Assembly: GCA_021401465.1 (NCBI GenBank)
Contig: JADDMT010000001.1
Location: forward strand, 372,001 to 436,000
Source: Teratosphaeria epicoccoides
Lineage: Eukaryota; Ascomycota; Dothideomycetes; Mycosphaerellales; Teratosphaeriaceae
DNA: 64,000 nucleotides
Direction of reading: 5' to 3'
Of this stretch, positions 21,755-32,448 are shown in pieces. A model generated the notes under the pieces. That model saw nothing but the letters and a program-made list of their open reading frames with translations. It ran no database searches and had not been told where the DNA came from. The stretch's first letter is position 1, and every line of letters begins with the position of its first letter. Both the position numbers and the translations under genes were made by a program.

Positions 21755-22579
21755 ATGGATCGCCTCCCCTCCGACCTGATCACCCTGCTCGCCGACTTCC
21801 TCGCCCTCCCGGATCTGAGATCCTTCCGCCTGACCTCCCGCTGGGCCGAACACGAAACCCGCAAAGTCTTTGCGCGCCGCGTGTTCCACTCCACCAAACT
21901 CACCGCCACAAATGAGGGGACCGCGCATTTGCAACGCGTGCTCGGGAGCAAGGGGTTGGGCACGGCGGTGAGGAGGTTGACGGTGAATTTTGCGGAGGGG
22001 GGAGCCAAAGCCGAAGCGAAGGATGAAAGTGGGAGGGTGGAGATGCTTGCGGTGCTGGAGTTGATGCCCCGGCTGGAGACGTTGGCGGTGGGGAAATTCG
22101 GGTCGAGGGTTTTGAGCTCGCGAGGCGGGGTGATGCCGTTGGAAGGGGTGAAGGAGAGAGGGCTATTTTCTCGCGTCACCAATTTGACGATCACGGACGC
22201 CGCGCTCCTCTCTGCGGAGATTCTTTCACTGATCAAAATTCTCGATTCCGGGACAAGGTTGACGTGGGTCGACATCTCGCAGACGATTGCGCTGGATGGG
22301 GATTGGTTGGGCGTTGTTCGGGTGCTGAGGGCGATGGGGCTGGAGAGGCTGGCGATTGGGAATTTGGAGATGTATAAGGAGAAGAATCAGCTGTTGCTTT
22401 TGGAGGAGGGGAGGAGGGCGCACAGGGCCTTTAGGGGAAAGAGGGGGATTGAGCATTTTGCGTTGACGCAGGATGGGGGGAGGATGTTGGGGGCTAAGGC
22501 GGTGGAAGGGGGTTTGGAGCTGATTTTGAGGTTTTTGGAGGACAAGGGGCCGGGGGTGAGGGAGCCCGTCGGAGGTTGA
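21755..22579 (+). CDS. F-box protein
   Basis: Single exon, 274 residues. The N terminus is an F-box: MDRLPSDLITLLADFLALPD, then LRSFRLTSRWAEH. The remaining sequence has a leucine-rich spacing (LPRLETLAVGKF, VTNLTITDAALLS, LTWVDISQTIALD, LERLAIGNLEMYK) that suggests irregular leucine-rich or ankyrin-free repeats, as in many fungal F-box adaptors. The ATG at 21755 starts exactly at the F-box; an upstream in-frame extension lacks this support. Likely an SCF ubiquitin-ligase adaptor. The coding strand switches sharply from C-ending to G-ending codons along the gene. Confidence 0.75.
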   Translation: MDRLPSDLITLLADFLALPDLRSFRLTSRWAEHETRKVFARRVFHSTKLTATNEGTAHLQRVLGSKGLGTAVRRLTVNFAEGGAKAEAKDESGRVEMLAVLELMPRLETLAVGKFGSRVLSSRGGVMPLEGVKERGLFSRVTNLTITDAALLSAEILSLIKILDSGTRLTWVDISQTIALDGDWLGVVRVLRAMGLERLAIGNLEMYKEKNQLLLLEEGRRAHRAFRGKRGIEHFALTQDGGRMLGAKAVEGGLELILRFLEDKGPGVREPVGG

Positions 22580-23196
22580 TGGGACTCCGTAGAGGTTGAG
22601 TTGGTTGGAGTGGATCGGGAGTGGAGGCGGTGCGAGCATAATCAGGCTTGGATATCGGCGAAACGGACCTGAGATCGTTGAGTCGGTGACACATTAACAA
22701 TCGAATTTATCCTGTGCCTTGAGACCACAGAGTATCGCCACTGCTGGCAAAAGCTATGCCAAACTCCGTTGCTATGGACCCGTGGTTTCCGAAGCGCGGC
22801 AGGAACTATCTTTTCATCGCCCTGATGAAAGCATCACCGCCTTGAACCTGCCTGCTCTCTCTACCTATCAGCCCACAGACAAAACAGGGTTGATACAAGT
22901 CGAAATCATAACGACGTCGAGAGCCCCTGGCGCTGTAGTCGACAATTAATTGATCGAGTCTCGCGTCCAAGTATCTATCAAAGACTAACGCCGGTGTAAT
23001 CAGACTGTGCCGGGCGCAGTACAGATGCTCTCTCCATTGCCCCCGGCAGTCCCAACCCGTCTCCGCCACAAGAACCCCAACTCCAAAAGAAACCTCAGCA
23101 AAAAGACCACCCCTCCGGAGAGAGATGGCAGAAAGTCGCATTTATCCCGAGCGGGCACCTTCGCAGGCTGAGATTTTCTTTGTGTCTGGGTAAAGC
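22580..23196. other. Intergenic region
   Basis: No gene supported. Short frames on both strands lack domains. Confidence 0.4.
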
Positions 23197-23200
23197 TTGA

Positions 23201-23405
23201 GAGCCGTCAGGAGGGGCGCTGACGTCCACCCTACTAATACCTTTCCACCTCGCAAGGGAGATTACCTCTTTACGGAAAGGCCTCGATTAAGGGGTCTACT
23301 CTATTGCAGCGGTGGGGTCCACCACTGGAGAGCGCTTCAAGGTTTTAGACCCCAGTCGGTCGGATGGTTATCCATTTCTTTTGGGCGGAACCACACCCCT
23401 TCCGA
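23201..23405. ncRNA. Candidate structured RNA or fold-back cluster
   Basis: Four consecutive inverted repeats lie within about 200 nt. Stem 1 is CGTCAG 23205-23210 with CTGACG 23219-23224. Stem 2 is CCTTTCC 23240-23246 with GGAAAGG 23274-23280. Stem 3 is GGGGTCTA 23291-23298 with TAGACCCC 23346-23353 and encloses GGTGG/CCACC at 23311-23323. Stem 4 is CGGAA 23386-23390 with TTCCG 23400-23404. Strand is not determinable. By eye it does not match SRP RNA, spliceosomal RNAs, 5S rRNA or the TPP riboswitch. Some stems of this length are expected by chance, so this is only a candidate. Confidence 0.25.
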
Positions 23406-23926
23406 GTTTGATCTCGGGCCTCGAAGCGTGGCTGTTGGAGCTGTTAGTTGGGATTCGTTAGCCATTGGGCCATTGGGCGGACTTACCAGCTTCGGATGTT
23501 GGTGAGGTTGGGATTTATGAGTATATGCTGGAGGTTTGTGGTCCGAGGAACAGCCGTGGATGCCTTGGGTTCGATTGACGGGGTTTGGACGCCTTGCATC
23601 GTTGTTGGCTTGGACTTCAGAGCGGTTGTTGCGATGTGAAATCCAATCTTACAATCTGACTGATTCGTTCCGACTGAACCGATACATCCACCACTCAGTC
23701 AAGCGCAGCTACTAGCATTCCGCGGACAATCTCTGCATCATTGGGCATCTGTTGCGAATGCCGAGCACACTAGCTGATATCAATACATCGTCATCCTGTT
23801 CAAGGTACCTGGCTTTCTGCATCTGAATGCTTCAGAAGCCACCGTCACTGTAGTACACTGACCATCGAGGGCTCTTCACAGTCGGGAATGCGCTGTATGC
23901 TGCATCGCATGGCTACACCGGACTTG
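23406..23926. other. Intergenic region
   Basis: No gene supported between the fold-back cluster and the dioxygenase relic. Confidence 0.35.
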
Positions 23927-24290
23927 CTATTCATCACGAGCGGTGACAAGGTACACGCAAACACGCCCGCGCCGAACGAAGCCCTGTCCGAATGGCTGAA
24001 AAACATTGAAGACCCTCTCGACCCTCCGCGGCGTCTGCGGCTCAGCGAAAGCTGATGCGCCGGAGACACGACAAGATCCGGTCGAAAACTCTGGGACCGC
24101 TACACAGCTTGCGGTCAAGACGCATCCGGAGACGGGCAAGCAGAGCTTGTATGTGCATGTGGTGCATATCGAGCGCTTTGATGGGTGGATGGGAGAGGAG
24201 ATTCGACGGTTGTTGGAGCACGACCGGAATTTACGTACAGATTCGCGTGGGCGCTGGAGATTATCGCGTCGTCGGGTAATGGTACGGGTT
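23927..24290 (+). pseudogene. Relic of a TauD/TfdA-type alpha-ketoglutarate dioxygenase
   Basis: The frame beginning near 24006 reads TLRGVCGSAKADAPETRQ, then AVKTHPETGKQSLYVH and ERFDGWMGEE, which resembles the central part of fungal taurine/sulfonate dioxygenases around the conserved HPxTGxxSLxV block. A preceding segment in a different frame (TSGDKVHANTPAPNEALSEW) looks like the upstream part of the same domain. Downstream similarity fades after another apparent frame change. No ATG, no HxD iron-binding motif and no distal catalytic His/Arg could be located, and stops interrupt each frame. The best explanation is a truncated and frameshifted gene fragment. The family call rests on about 60 residues and is tentative. 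Confidence 0.45.
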
Positions 24291-24563
24291 TGCACGATTC
24301 TATGAAGACTCCCAGGGTATCATGAGTACCAGAGAGGTATGTACCGAACGACGCTGGCTCCTCTCCAGCCGTATCGAGGAGGCGCTTGTGCTCAGAGTGG
24401 AAGGTGCAGAGCGAACGCGCCTTCCTTCCAGGGTGCTATGTGTTGCACCGTCTGTTCGCGTCGGCAGGATTCAAGATCGACTTCAATGCATCTCGTGGTG
24501 GACTGCACACAACTTTTTTTCCGAGCAATACTGTCAGCATAATAAGCGGAAATCTCCGACAAG

Positions 24564-25268
24564 ATGGCAATACCAGCAAATGGGCAGCAAACCGGACGAA
24601 CCGTGGATGTCGGCGTCTTCTTCGACAACATCAAGAAGCAGTGTGCCAACAACGGCTTGCAGACTACGAGTACGGAACCCGAGTCGATCACAGACCTGTT
24701 CACCAAGTACGACGGAACAGTGCGCAGTACCAAGACCAGTCACCAGCAGCTTCAGGAGATCCGCGATGAGCTCGTCGCTCGCATCCGTGGTCGCAACATC
24801 GGCGGCAGGCTGGAGAACAGATCAGGCATGCCATCTGAGGCGGAGCTCGAGGCAATGGAAGCACGCGAAGCAGAGGTATTCCGTCCTCTTACCGAGGACG
24901 TCGTGGAAACCATCAACACGAGAAAGGACGGCACCGTCGTGAGGAACAAATTCACGATTGCCCAGATCATGCAAGCACTTCAGCAGAAGGCCGAGCTCAA
25001 AACAACAGAGCTTGAGGGGATTCATGCTGAGATCGAGCAGGTCAGCGCTGAGATCGACAGCATCGCGAGTGCGCTCGAAAGCGGCACAGATCCCGGTATT
25101 CAGCGTGCGAAGGCGAGGCTGGATGCAGAACTCAAACGTATTGACGCGGCGGAGAGGGATGCTGAGGAGCAGTATCAGGCTGACTTGGCTAAGCTAGAGG
25201 AAGAGGAGAAGGAGAGCAAGGCCGCGTTCGAGCGCGAGTTGCAGGAGCTCATGGATCGATTCGATTGA
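24564..25268 (+). CDS. Coiled-coil protein of unknown function
   Basis: Single exon, 234 residues, with an ATG in good context (AAGATGGCAA). Residues 1-110 are mixed, with a short predicted helix SHQQLQEIRDELVARIRG. From about residue 120 to the end the protein is a continuous charged helix (heptad-like pattern in LKTTELEGIHAEIEQVSAEI and later LAKLEEEEKESKAAFEREL), strongly suggesting a coiled coil. No signal peptide or membrane segment. The family was not recognised. It could be a structural or adaptor protein; nothing in the neighbours points to a pathway. Confidence 0.6.
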   Translation: MAIPANGQQTGRTVDVGVFFDNIKKQCANNGLQTTSTEPESITDLFTKYDGTVRSTKTSHQQLQEIRDELVARIRGRNIGGRLENRSGMPSEAELEAMEAREAEVFRPLTEDVVETINTRKDGTVVRNKFTIAQIMQALQQKAELKTTELEGIHAEIEQVSAEIDSIASALESGTDPGIQRAKARLDAELKRIDAAERDAEEQYQADLAKLEEEEKESKAAFERELQELMDRFD

Positions 25269-26958
25269 GGTTGTTTTCGGCATCAGGAGATGGGTGCAGA
25301 TTTTGACCGAGGGCGACTCGGCACCTGAATTTATCTGTAGTGACGTTTCCGGCGGAAGGAACCACCTTTACATAGCACCGGCAAATTCGCTTTCGACAGC
25401 GTTGCAGATGATATTTTCGAGCGCGACGAGCACTAGCAGTTGCAATCGAGCCGATCTACCAAGGTCGGCATCCTGACCTTCTGCGCATCCGCAGTGCCAA
25501 GGCAACTGCCACAACGCGGACTGCGCTCAGGTGTGCTTTTGAAATGTTCCCATCTTCCCCCGCACCATGCAGAAAATACGAAATTGCCAATGCTGTTTCT
25601 AGTGCGACGTTGCGCGTCACGGTGCCTCGCATAACCTAGAATATCAATGGCGCCTTCGGTGACGGAACGGTGACGAGCTTTGGTGTTGCAGGCATCCGAG
25701 TCCGACGTGCCCAATGATGGAGATGACGAATCGCTCATATTGTGTGGGCTAGGAAAGTGTCGTAATCCACTTCCAATGCGAAAGAGGCCTGTCGGGTGCC
25801 ACCATAGCGTGTGTTTTTTAATGGTCAGACAGGTGGCTGCCATTGGACGCCGCGTGCGCAGCACGTGTCGCGTACGCGGTCCAGGAAAAAACATGTTTCA
25901 TGGACTTGTCCCTTCGTCTTTTCTTGATGTCTACCAAGATCATTCGGCTTCTGCCAACCGCTTCATTCATTCTGTCTACGTCCTAGGCTTGTATGCCGCC
26001 GTTTGCAAGCGAAGCGCAGGAGCTGTGACGTACTATGAGCTTCATCACTGGGCAGCGACTGCGAAGGCCATCGCATCAGACGTTTTGGGCGCTCGCAGAG
26101 TGTCGCGGTTGCAGCTGGCTGCCTGTGGGCCTCGATTTACATTACGCTTTGCTTTAGCCGCGAGCGCCGAGAGTGTTTGGACATCAAGCACTTTGGGCCT
26201 GTATTATTGAGCCGCGAGATCCGACCATGTTGCTAGTCCGGGTAGTTGGCCTCGAGATCAGGGCAGTGGATGAGTCGCTCTCTCGATCCTGAAGAACAGC
26301 GTCGTCTGGTTGTTACTCGCGTTTGCAAAAGCTTCGAGAAGGACGTGGGGCTGCGAGCTCACGCGAGGCTGTGCGCACCTATGAGCCACAACCGCGAGGA
26401 CATAGCGTTCTCAGGCTCGCGTCCAATGGCATCAGATTGTGGACTCTGATGCGCAGAAAACGAGTCGCTGTGCCGGCAAAAGCACCGGAGGACCATTCGC
26501 GCGCAAACAACCCGACCATTGCTAACGAGCAGCTCCCAATCGCGTTGCCGATGATGGACTGTGCGTGCGCTCAATCAAAGCAGAGATGCTCAAGCTGAAG
26601 TGCTTAACCCGAGGACAACTCCATCATTTATCGGTTTGTTCCACCGAGCATGTGACTTGGGCAGGCATGTGGCCTGCAGATCGGCACGACGAAGGGCTTG
26701 GCGGGTCGGGCATCGAGACCTTCCAGGCAGACTTCAGCAAGCAACTTCCAGCTTGTTGGCAAGGCCCACGTTCCAACAAGATGAAGTCAGCAGCAAGATT
26801 TTGCGATGTTCCCGCATCCTGCGTTCGCGTGATTTCATTCATCCGAGATATATCAAATGGGGCTGGCCTGGCATCGAATCTCTTGAGTGAGCCATGAATC
26901 TGTATTTCTTGGAGCACGCCATAGCACGTGGCTAGGCGAGTTCTGCAGACAGGGCGCG
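25269..26958. other. 1.7-kb gene-free stretch
   Basis: No gene is supported. Frames such as 25680-26210 (+) start from non-ATG codons and show no domain. No repeat, tRNA or transposon feature was recognised. The right end is the promoter of the lipase-GTPase gene. Confidence 0.4.
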
Positions 26959-29900
26959 ATGTCTACAAACGATCATGAGCTTCCCACCAGGCTGGTCCTG
27001 TGCGTCGACGGTACAGCGAAGTCCGGCGGCTCGCAAACCAACGTGCATCGAATCTACTCCGGCGTCCGACTTGGCCGGGTCGTTGACAGCTCTTCTGGCG
27101 TCGCGTACAATCAGGTTCCTCGATATGTCTCCGGCATAGGCTCTGCGGACGACGTCTTCTCCGCCGACAGATTCCAGGCTACGGTCTTCGGCCAAGGTTA
27201 CCTTAAACAGATCCAGGATGTATACGAGCTCTGCTGCAAATTGAGAGGTCCGCAGGACGAATTGTTCCTTTTCGGCTACTCGCGAGGCGCTTATGTGGTG
27301 CGAGCAGTGGCCGGTCTACTTCATGCCTACGGCGCAATATCCTGTGCTGGACAACCTGATTTCGTGCCCAACTTTAAGAAGCTTCTCAAAGAGGCGGAAG
27401 GAAGGCACGGCACTTCGGACTTGACCTTGAGTCCCGCGTCTTCTATCGCCGCAGGTACTTTCCGTTTGGCGCCTAAGATCAAGTTCGTTGGTGCTTTCGA
27501 TACTCTCAAAGCTATTCATGATGTCTCACTGCTCGACATCGATCTCAATGGCTCCATAGAGAACTTCAGGCAGGCACTGGCGCTGAACGAAGACCGCAAA
27601 GCCTTAATCCCAGAAGCGATCTATCCAGAAGACTCCCGCAGAGTGGACTTTCGTACTACCAAGCAGACTTTCGTCCAGGCCTGGTTCATCGGCACGCACG
27701 CGGACGTGGGAGGCACAGCCAAGAGAGCCGGACTTGGTCTCTATCCTCTTCAGTGGATGCTTGTCGAAGCCATGAAATTCGGCCTTTTCGTCGACTTTGG
27801 AGTCAATCACGGAGACCTTATCACCAACCCTCTTTCTGTGATCTGTCCGACAACTGACGATAACGGACGCAAGATAAAACCCTGGTCTTGCTCCACTGCC
27901 AATGGCATTACAACTGAATTGTATGATCTCAGAGCTGTGCATGATGCTATGCAGTATAGAGAGGTGTACGCAGTCAAGTTGGGTTCGCGATTCGGATCAA
28001 TGCGCCAAAAGAAGTCTCGAGAGCCATTTCTCGACAATGGCAGCCTGCGAGGGTTCTGCTACGACTGTCCACAGGGTACCATTATCCATCCGTCGGTCTA
28101 CCTACTTCTCGACGAGCATACCAATGTAACCCTGGAGATGAAGGAGCTCAGACTAGAGCGCTATATCGAGGACTGGCGGGAGAGAATGCTGGGCTCTAAG
28201 AACGGCGTTGCTAAAGATGGCTTCTGGTTAGATCGAGATATTGAGGACGACCCAGAGCTGGGAGCTATTCGTGTTCTGGTGTGTGGCAATACCGGCGTTG
28301 GCAAGTCCACACTGATCAACAAAACATTCGGGGTCGATGTCACGCAGAGCTCGAACCGAACACGAGGCATACATGATGTCAAGCATGAGATTACCTTTGA
28401 AGGGAGGCCTGATCTGATCGTTCATGATTCTGGTGGTTTCGAGGCCGGCGCTGATGAGGAGTTCGTCGCGATCGAGCAGTTCCTGAGGGACAAGTCGGCA
28501 ATTCTGGACGTTGCTGCACGAATACACGTCATCTGGTGAGCGGTCTCCAGATAGTCGCTGAACGAGATCTAACCAAATTGCAGGTTTTGTTTGGACATCA
28601 ATAGTCCTCGGACGCTACAAACAGCCACTGAGAAGCTCTTTAGATCTGTGTCTATATATGCAAGTGATGTATGTGATGTTCCGTGTCTGTCGACTGAATT
28701 AGACCCCGTTGTGGCTAACAGATCTGTCGTAGGTACCTATCATCGTGGTTGCTACGAAGAAGGATGACTTCCTTGATATCCAGTTTTCTGCTCAGCGAAA
28801 GGCGATGAAGAAGGCTGGTGAAAAATTCGATGAAGAAGCATGCGAGCAGTATGCGAACGAGAGACTACAGGAACGACTTGAGCTCCTGCAGAAGGAGATG
28901 CTCAGCGTACAGGATGGGAGGCTAGATGCTTGTGTTGCAGTATCGCAAGGTATGTGCTACCCATCTTGAGGGGGCAATGAGTTGCTGATCAGTACAGACG
29001 ACGACACTTCCATCGCCGAACTTAGCAAAACCACATCACATTGCTTCGGTACTGACAAAGTGCGTCATCTCTACGTTCGTGCCCAGGTGACCCGCATTGA
29101 TCTCAAGATCGACCTAGCCTTATGCGAGATCACGAAGCGGTACAAACGCCTTATCCGCGACGCCACGGGCGCATCCTACGCTCCAATGGGCGCAACCATC
29201 ACCCGTAGAGTCTCGACCAAGGCGATCACAAGGAGCATTATCAACTGCTTTGGATTACCTACGGTAAGCGCCGAGGCAGCGATCGAAGCTCTGACCGCCA
29301 ATGTGTGGAAAGGCTTTGGCAAGAATTTCGGTCTTGCTCTCGCGGAAGCTTTCCACATGTGTATTGGCCTTGGTGCATCAGGTGCTACAAGCGGAATACC
29401 AATCTGGCTGCTGACCGGCTCTATCAACGCTGCATACGTGGTGCCAGCCACCTGTCGTCTATTCCTAGTCATGGCGGCAGATTTGACTTTGGTCCTCGCG
29501 CGGTCCTTCAAGGAGGTCGCTTTCAGGCAAGGTGGCATGCCGGCTGAAAGGGACGTCAGTGCCGCTGCTCGCAGCTATCGCGTCCGAGGATATTCGGAGC
29601 ACGTGCACGACGAGGTTAAAGTGCTGGTGCCTCGAAAAAAGGTGATGAAAAGCTTCAGAGCGGACCAGATACGACGTGGCCTGGAAGCCATCATCTTGAA
29701 GTACAAAGAAAAGCTTATGGAAGATGTCGACCTGCCATTGAAGTCCGCACCGCCATTGAAGATTGGCGAGCTTGCCGCTGACGAGGATACGAGCAAGACC
29801 GGCGTCTCTGAGCTTCTGGGTGATTTCAATTACGGCATGAAGGAGCCGGAGAGCAGACCTGGTGCACACGAGCTGGACACAGTCCACACGCCTTTAGCCG

Positions 29901-30040
29901 AGCTACCCGGCGAGTCAAGTCTTGCGCACAGCTCAAGCACTGCGAAGAAGATGGTTCTCACGATCAACCCCAAGCCGGCCGAGCTGTCATCCAGCCCCAC
30001 CTCTGTCAGGAAACCTCGTCCGTTTGAATTGGAAGGCTGA
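26959..30040 (+). CDS. DUF2235 (Tle1-like) lipase domain fused to a GTPase domain
   Basis: Four exons, 26959-28535, 28584-28668, 28733-28949 and 28998-30040, with introns of 48, 64 and 48 nt, give 973 residues. Residues 10-400 form a DUF2235/Tle1-type alpha/beta hydrolase: VDGT (16-19), nucleophile elbow GYSRGAY with Ser108, GAFDT with a candidate catalytic Asp (182), THADVGG (247-253) and IHPSV with a candidate His (378). Residues 435-640 form a P-loop GTPase: GNTGVGKS (444-451), DSGG (491-494) and TKKD (563-566). Residues 738-795 are hydrophobic and may insert into or lie on a membrane. The last 100 residues are disordered. The ATG at 26959 was chosen; the frame continues upstream only from a GTG. 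Individual domains are known in fungi; the combination suggests a nucleotide-switched membrane lipase, which is inference. Confidence 0.8.
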
Positions 30041-30630
30041 CCTGAGACAGTAGCACGCTGCAGATTGGTCACTGCCCATGGACCTTCGAAAGCAGCCACC
30101 CTGCCTCATCACAACTACTTTTCTCGGGCCAAGCAGGGTCCAAGATGGGTTGCTCGAACAAGCCAATGGCAGTGAGACCGTCTATGAGCTGGTTAGAGCT
30201 TGCCACGATCATCCCCGCGGCTACTGGTGACTGCCTCAAGGTCGGCGCTGAAGGCGCGCTGGGTTCGCTGGCCCACGTGTGCATGCAAAGTAGCAAAGGG
30301 ATATCACCAACCTTTGGAGCTAGACTTTCAGGAACAGTGCAGCTGCGACCAGCAACTCGCTCCGGCCCGAGCTACAGGCGCAATGTGTCGGCTGTTCGGA
30401 GCACGAGGGGCGTCATGACGAAGAAATGAGAAAGCAGCTTGCGGCTCGCGGGAAGCGGTCGCAGTGCTTTAGCGCGCGACCGAGAACAGGGAGTAGCGCA
30501 ATAGTGGACAAGGCTTTATCAAGACGGCATTTTAGCAACCTGGAAGGAGGTCGCGCCGCCAGATATCCGATGGTCCAGATGCTCTGATGCGCAAGAGTCT
30601 GGTGGCGGCGACCTCAACCTCGTGGGGGCG
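30041..30630. other. Convergent intergenic region
   Basis: No gene supported. A 94-codon plus-strand frame at 30145 starting MGCSNKP was considered and not accepted. Confidence 0.35.
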
Positions 30631-30633
30631 CTA

Positions 30634-32448
30634 GTCCTCATGCTTCTCGCCAACACTCCACCAATATCTCGTCTCCTCCTCCGCCCAGCGATACTCCATA
30701 CATCGCGCCTCAATACCAACACTTCCACCACCGGCTCTCTCGTCGTTGCCTTACCCAAAGACCATAGTCATACCGCCATCCTCCTTGTCACCAAAAGTCT
30801 TCCACACTGGACGATCTCCAACATTGCCGACCGCTGTGTTGGGATCACCGGCTGTAATAAAGCTGCAGACGTATCCATTAAACATCCTCGCCATCCTGTC
30901 ATGACTCGGCGATGCAGCACGCACTTTGGGATCCATCGTCTCATACCACATCTGATCGCCGTGATTCGCGCCGTTGGTGATCGAGGAGTTAGCGGCCCAG
31001 TGGTAGAGGTAGATGGGCGGATGATCTGGATGGATGGTTGTGGCTAAACGCGCAGTTTGGCGTACGGGCGCGACATACGCGTAGTGGCCATATGCTGCTT
31101 CTACCCGTTTGAACTGTGGGCCTAGGCCGTACTTTGCATCTCTACTCTCAAGATATGGAGAGGCTGGGTCTTGATTCGGGTCTGGGTACAATTGCTCCAG
31201 ACGATCTAGGTCGTCGGAGTCGATCTGAGGGAGCAATGTGGCGAAGAAGGAGCGGAAGTCTGAGCCTTGGGACAGGTTCTTCGGGACGTACATGGAGCCT
31301 TCATTGTGGTTGAAGCCGGTCATCAGTGGCATTTTGTGCCATCTGCCTGACTTCCAGGCGTCAAGGGGACGGCGGGTGATGATCTCGTTGTCGATCACGG
31401 GTTGCCAAGCCCAGCGGGCGGAAGGGTTGTACTGGTCAAACACCTTGATTTCGGCTCTGACTATAACGTCTTCCGGGAGCCGACGGAGGTATGGCAGGAT
31501 CTCGGTCTCTGGCAGATCGAGGGGGGCGCCTGCTGCCGCGAGGAACTCATTGAATTGCTTCTCGTGGAGCTTGCTGTCATAGGGATGCACTTCACGGGAC
31601 GTGTGGCCGCCAGATTCAATGACAGCTTTGTGGAAAAGCTCTCTGGTCTCGTTGGTGTTCATCATGTGGTGAGCAATCGAGTGCGCGCCCGCGCTCAAGC
31701 CCACCAGTGTCACATTTGAAGGATCTCCACCAAAGGCTGCAGCATTCTCCTGCACCCATTCCAGTACGAGACGCTGGTCGTGCAGACCAAGATTCAGCAC
31801 GCCTTCTTTCGCTGTGAGCTTGCAGTTCAAGAACCCAAGCGCCCCGATTCGGTAGTTGAAGGAGATGGCAAGGAAGGGCTTGGCTGAGTGAGAAAGCATC
31901 GAGGAAGTATCGTGCATGACCGCTGTTCCGCGATTGAAAGCTCCGCCGTGGAAGTAGACCATTACCTGCATTTTTGCTTCTCCGTCGACCGTCGATCCCG
32001 CTTGTCGAAAGATGTTGACGGTCAAACAATCCTCGCTTGACTCTGGCAGGCCAGGCATCTTGATGAGCTGCTTGGCAGGACATTTGTAGCCAAACTCGAC
32101 AGCATCCAATGTTTCCGTACTGCGTGGCAGAGGCACTGGTCGAGCGAATCGAAGCTCTCCCAACGGCGGGTTGGCATAGCGAATCCCTAGCCATGCCTCT
32201 ACAGGCACTGGATGGTTGGTGCTTTCCAAAAGCTTGCCTCGGAATGTGCCCTGTGGTATTGTGACGGTGGGTCGGTCGCTTTGGCTTGCCGAGCCCATGT
32301 TGAGACAAGATTGTACAGTCTGTATCGGTAGTAGCGTTCGCAATGTCAGCATGACAAGTATTATGCCAACACCAAGAATACGGAAGATGAACCGCGCGTT
32401 TCGATCGAGGTTGTGGTCGATGTCTGGTCTGCTTGTCTGCTTTTCCAT
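30634..32448 (-). CDS. Type-B carboxylesterase/lipase with in-frame TAA near the C terminus
   Basis: From the ATG at 32448 the frame runs to a TAA at 30753-30751 (565 residues). Past that stop the same frame stays open for 39 codons to a TAG at 30633-30631 and reads like the family's C terminus (RCMEYRW, ETRYWWS). The start codon after a non-ATG extension was chosen. A hydrophobic segment at about residues 20-45 anchors the enzyme as a type II membrane protein. Catalytic features are intact: EDCLTVNIF (139-147), oxyanion loop HGGAF (167-171), nucleophile GLSAGAHS with Ser252, and a distal NHGDQMW with the likely His. Substrate is unknown. The stop may be a real truncation that leaves the active site complete, translational readthrough, or a sequence error. 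Confidence 0.85.

Noticed and set aside
23160..23410. 5S rRNA, tRNA, SRP RNA, U snRNA or TPP riboswitch in the fold-back region
   Set aside because: Characteristic conserved boxes and closing stems are absent on both strands; only partial resemblance to a 5S internal box was seen.
25680..26210. Plus-strand frame of 176 codons
   Set aside because: It starts from a non-ATG codon and shows no conserved motif.
30145..30429. 94-codon frame beginning MGCSNKP, like an N-myristoylation signal
   Set aside because: A short motif alone; the rest has no recognisable fold and overlaps a convergent intergenic region.
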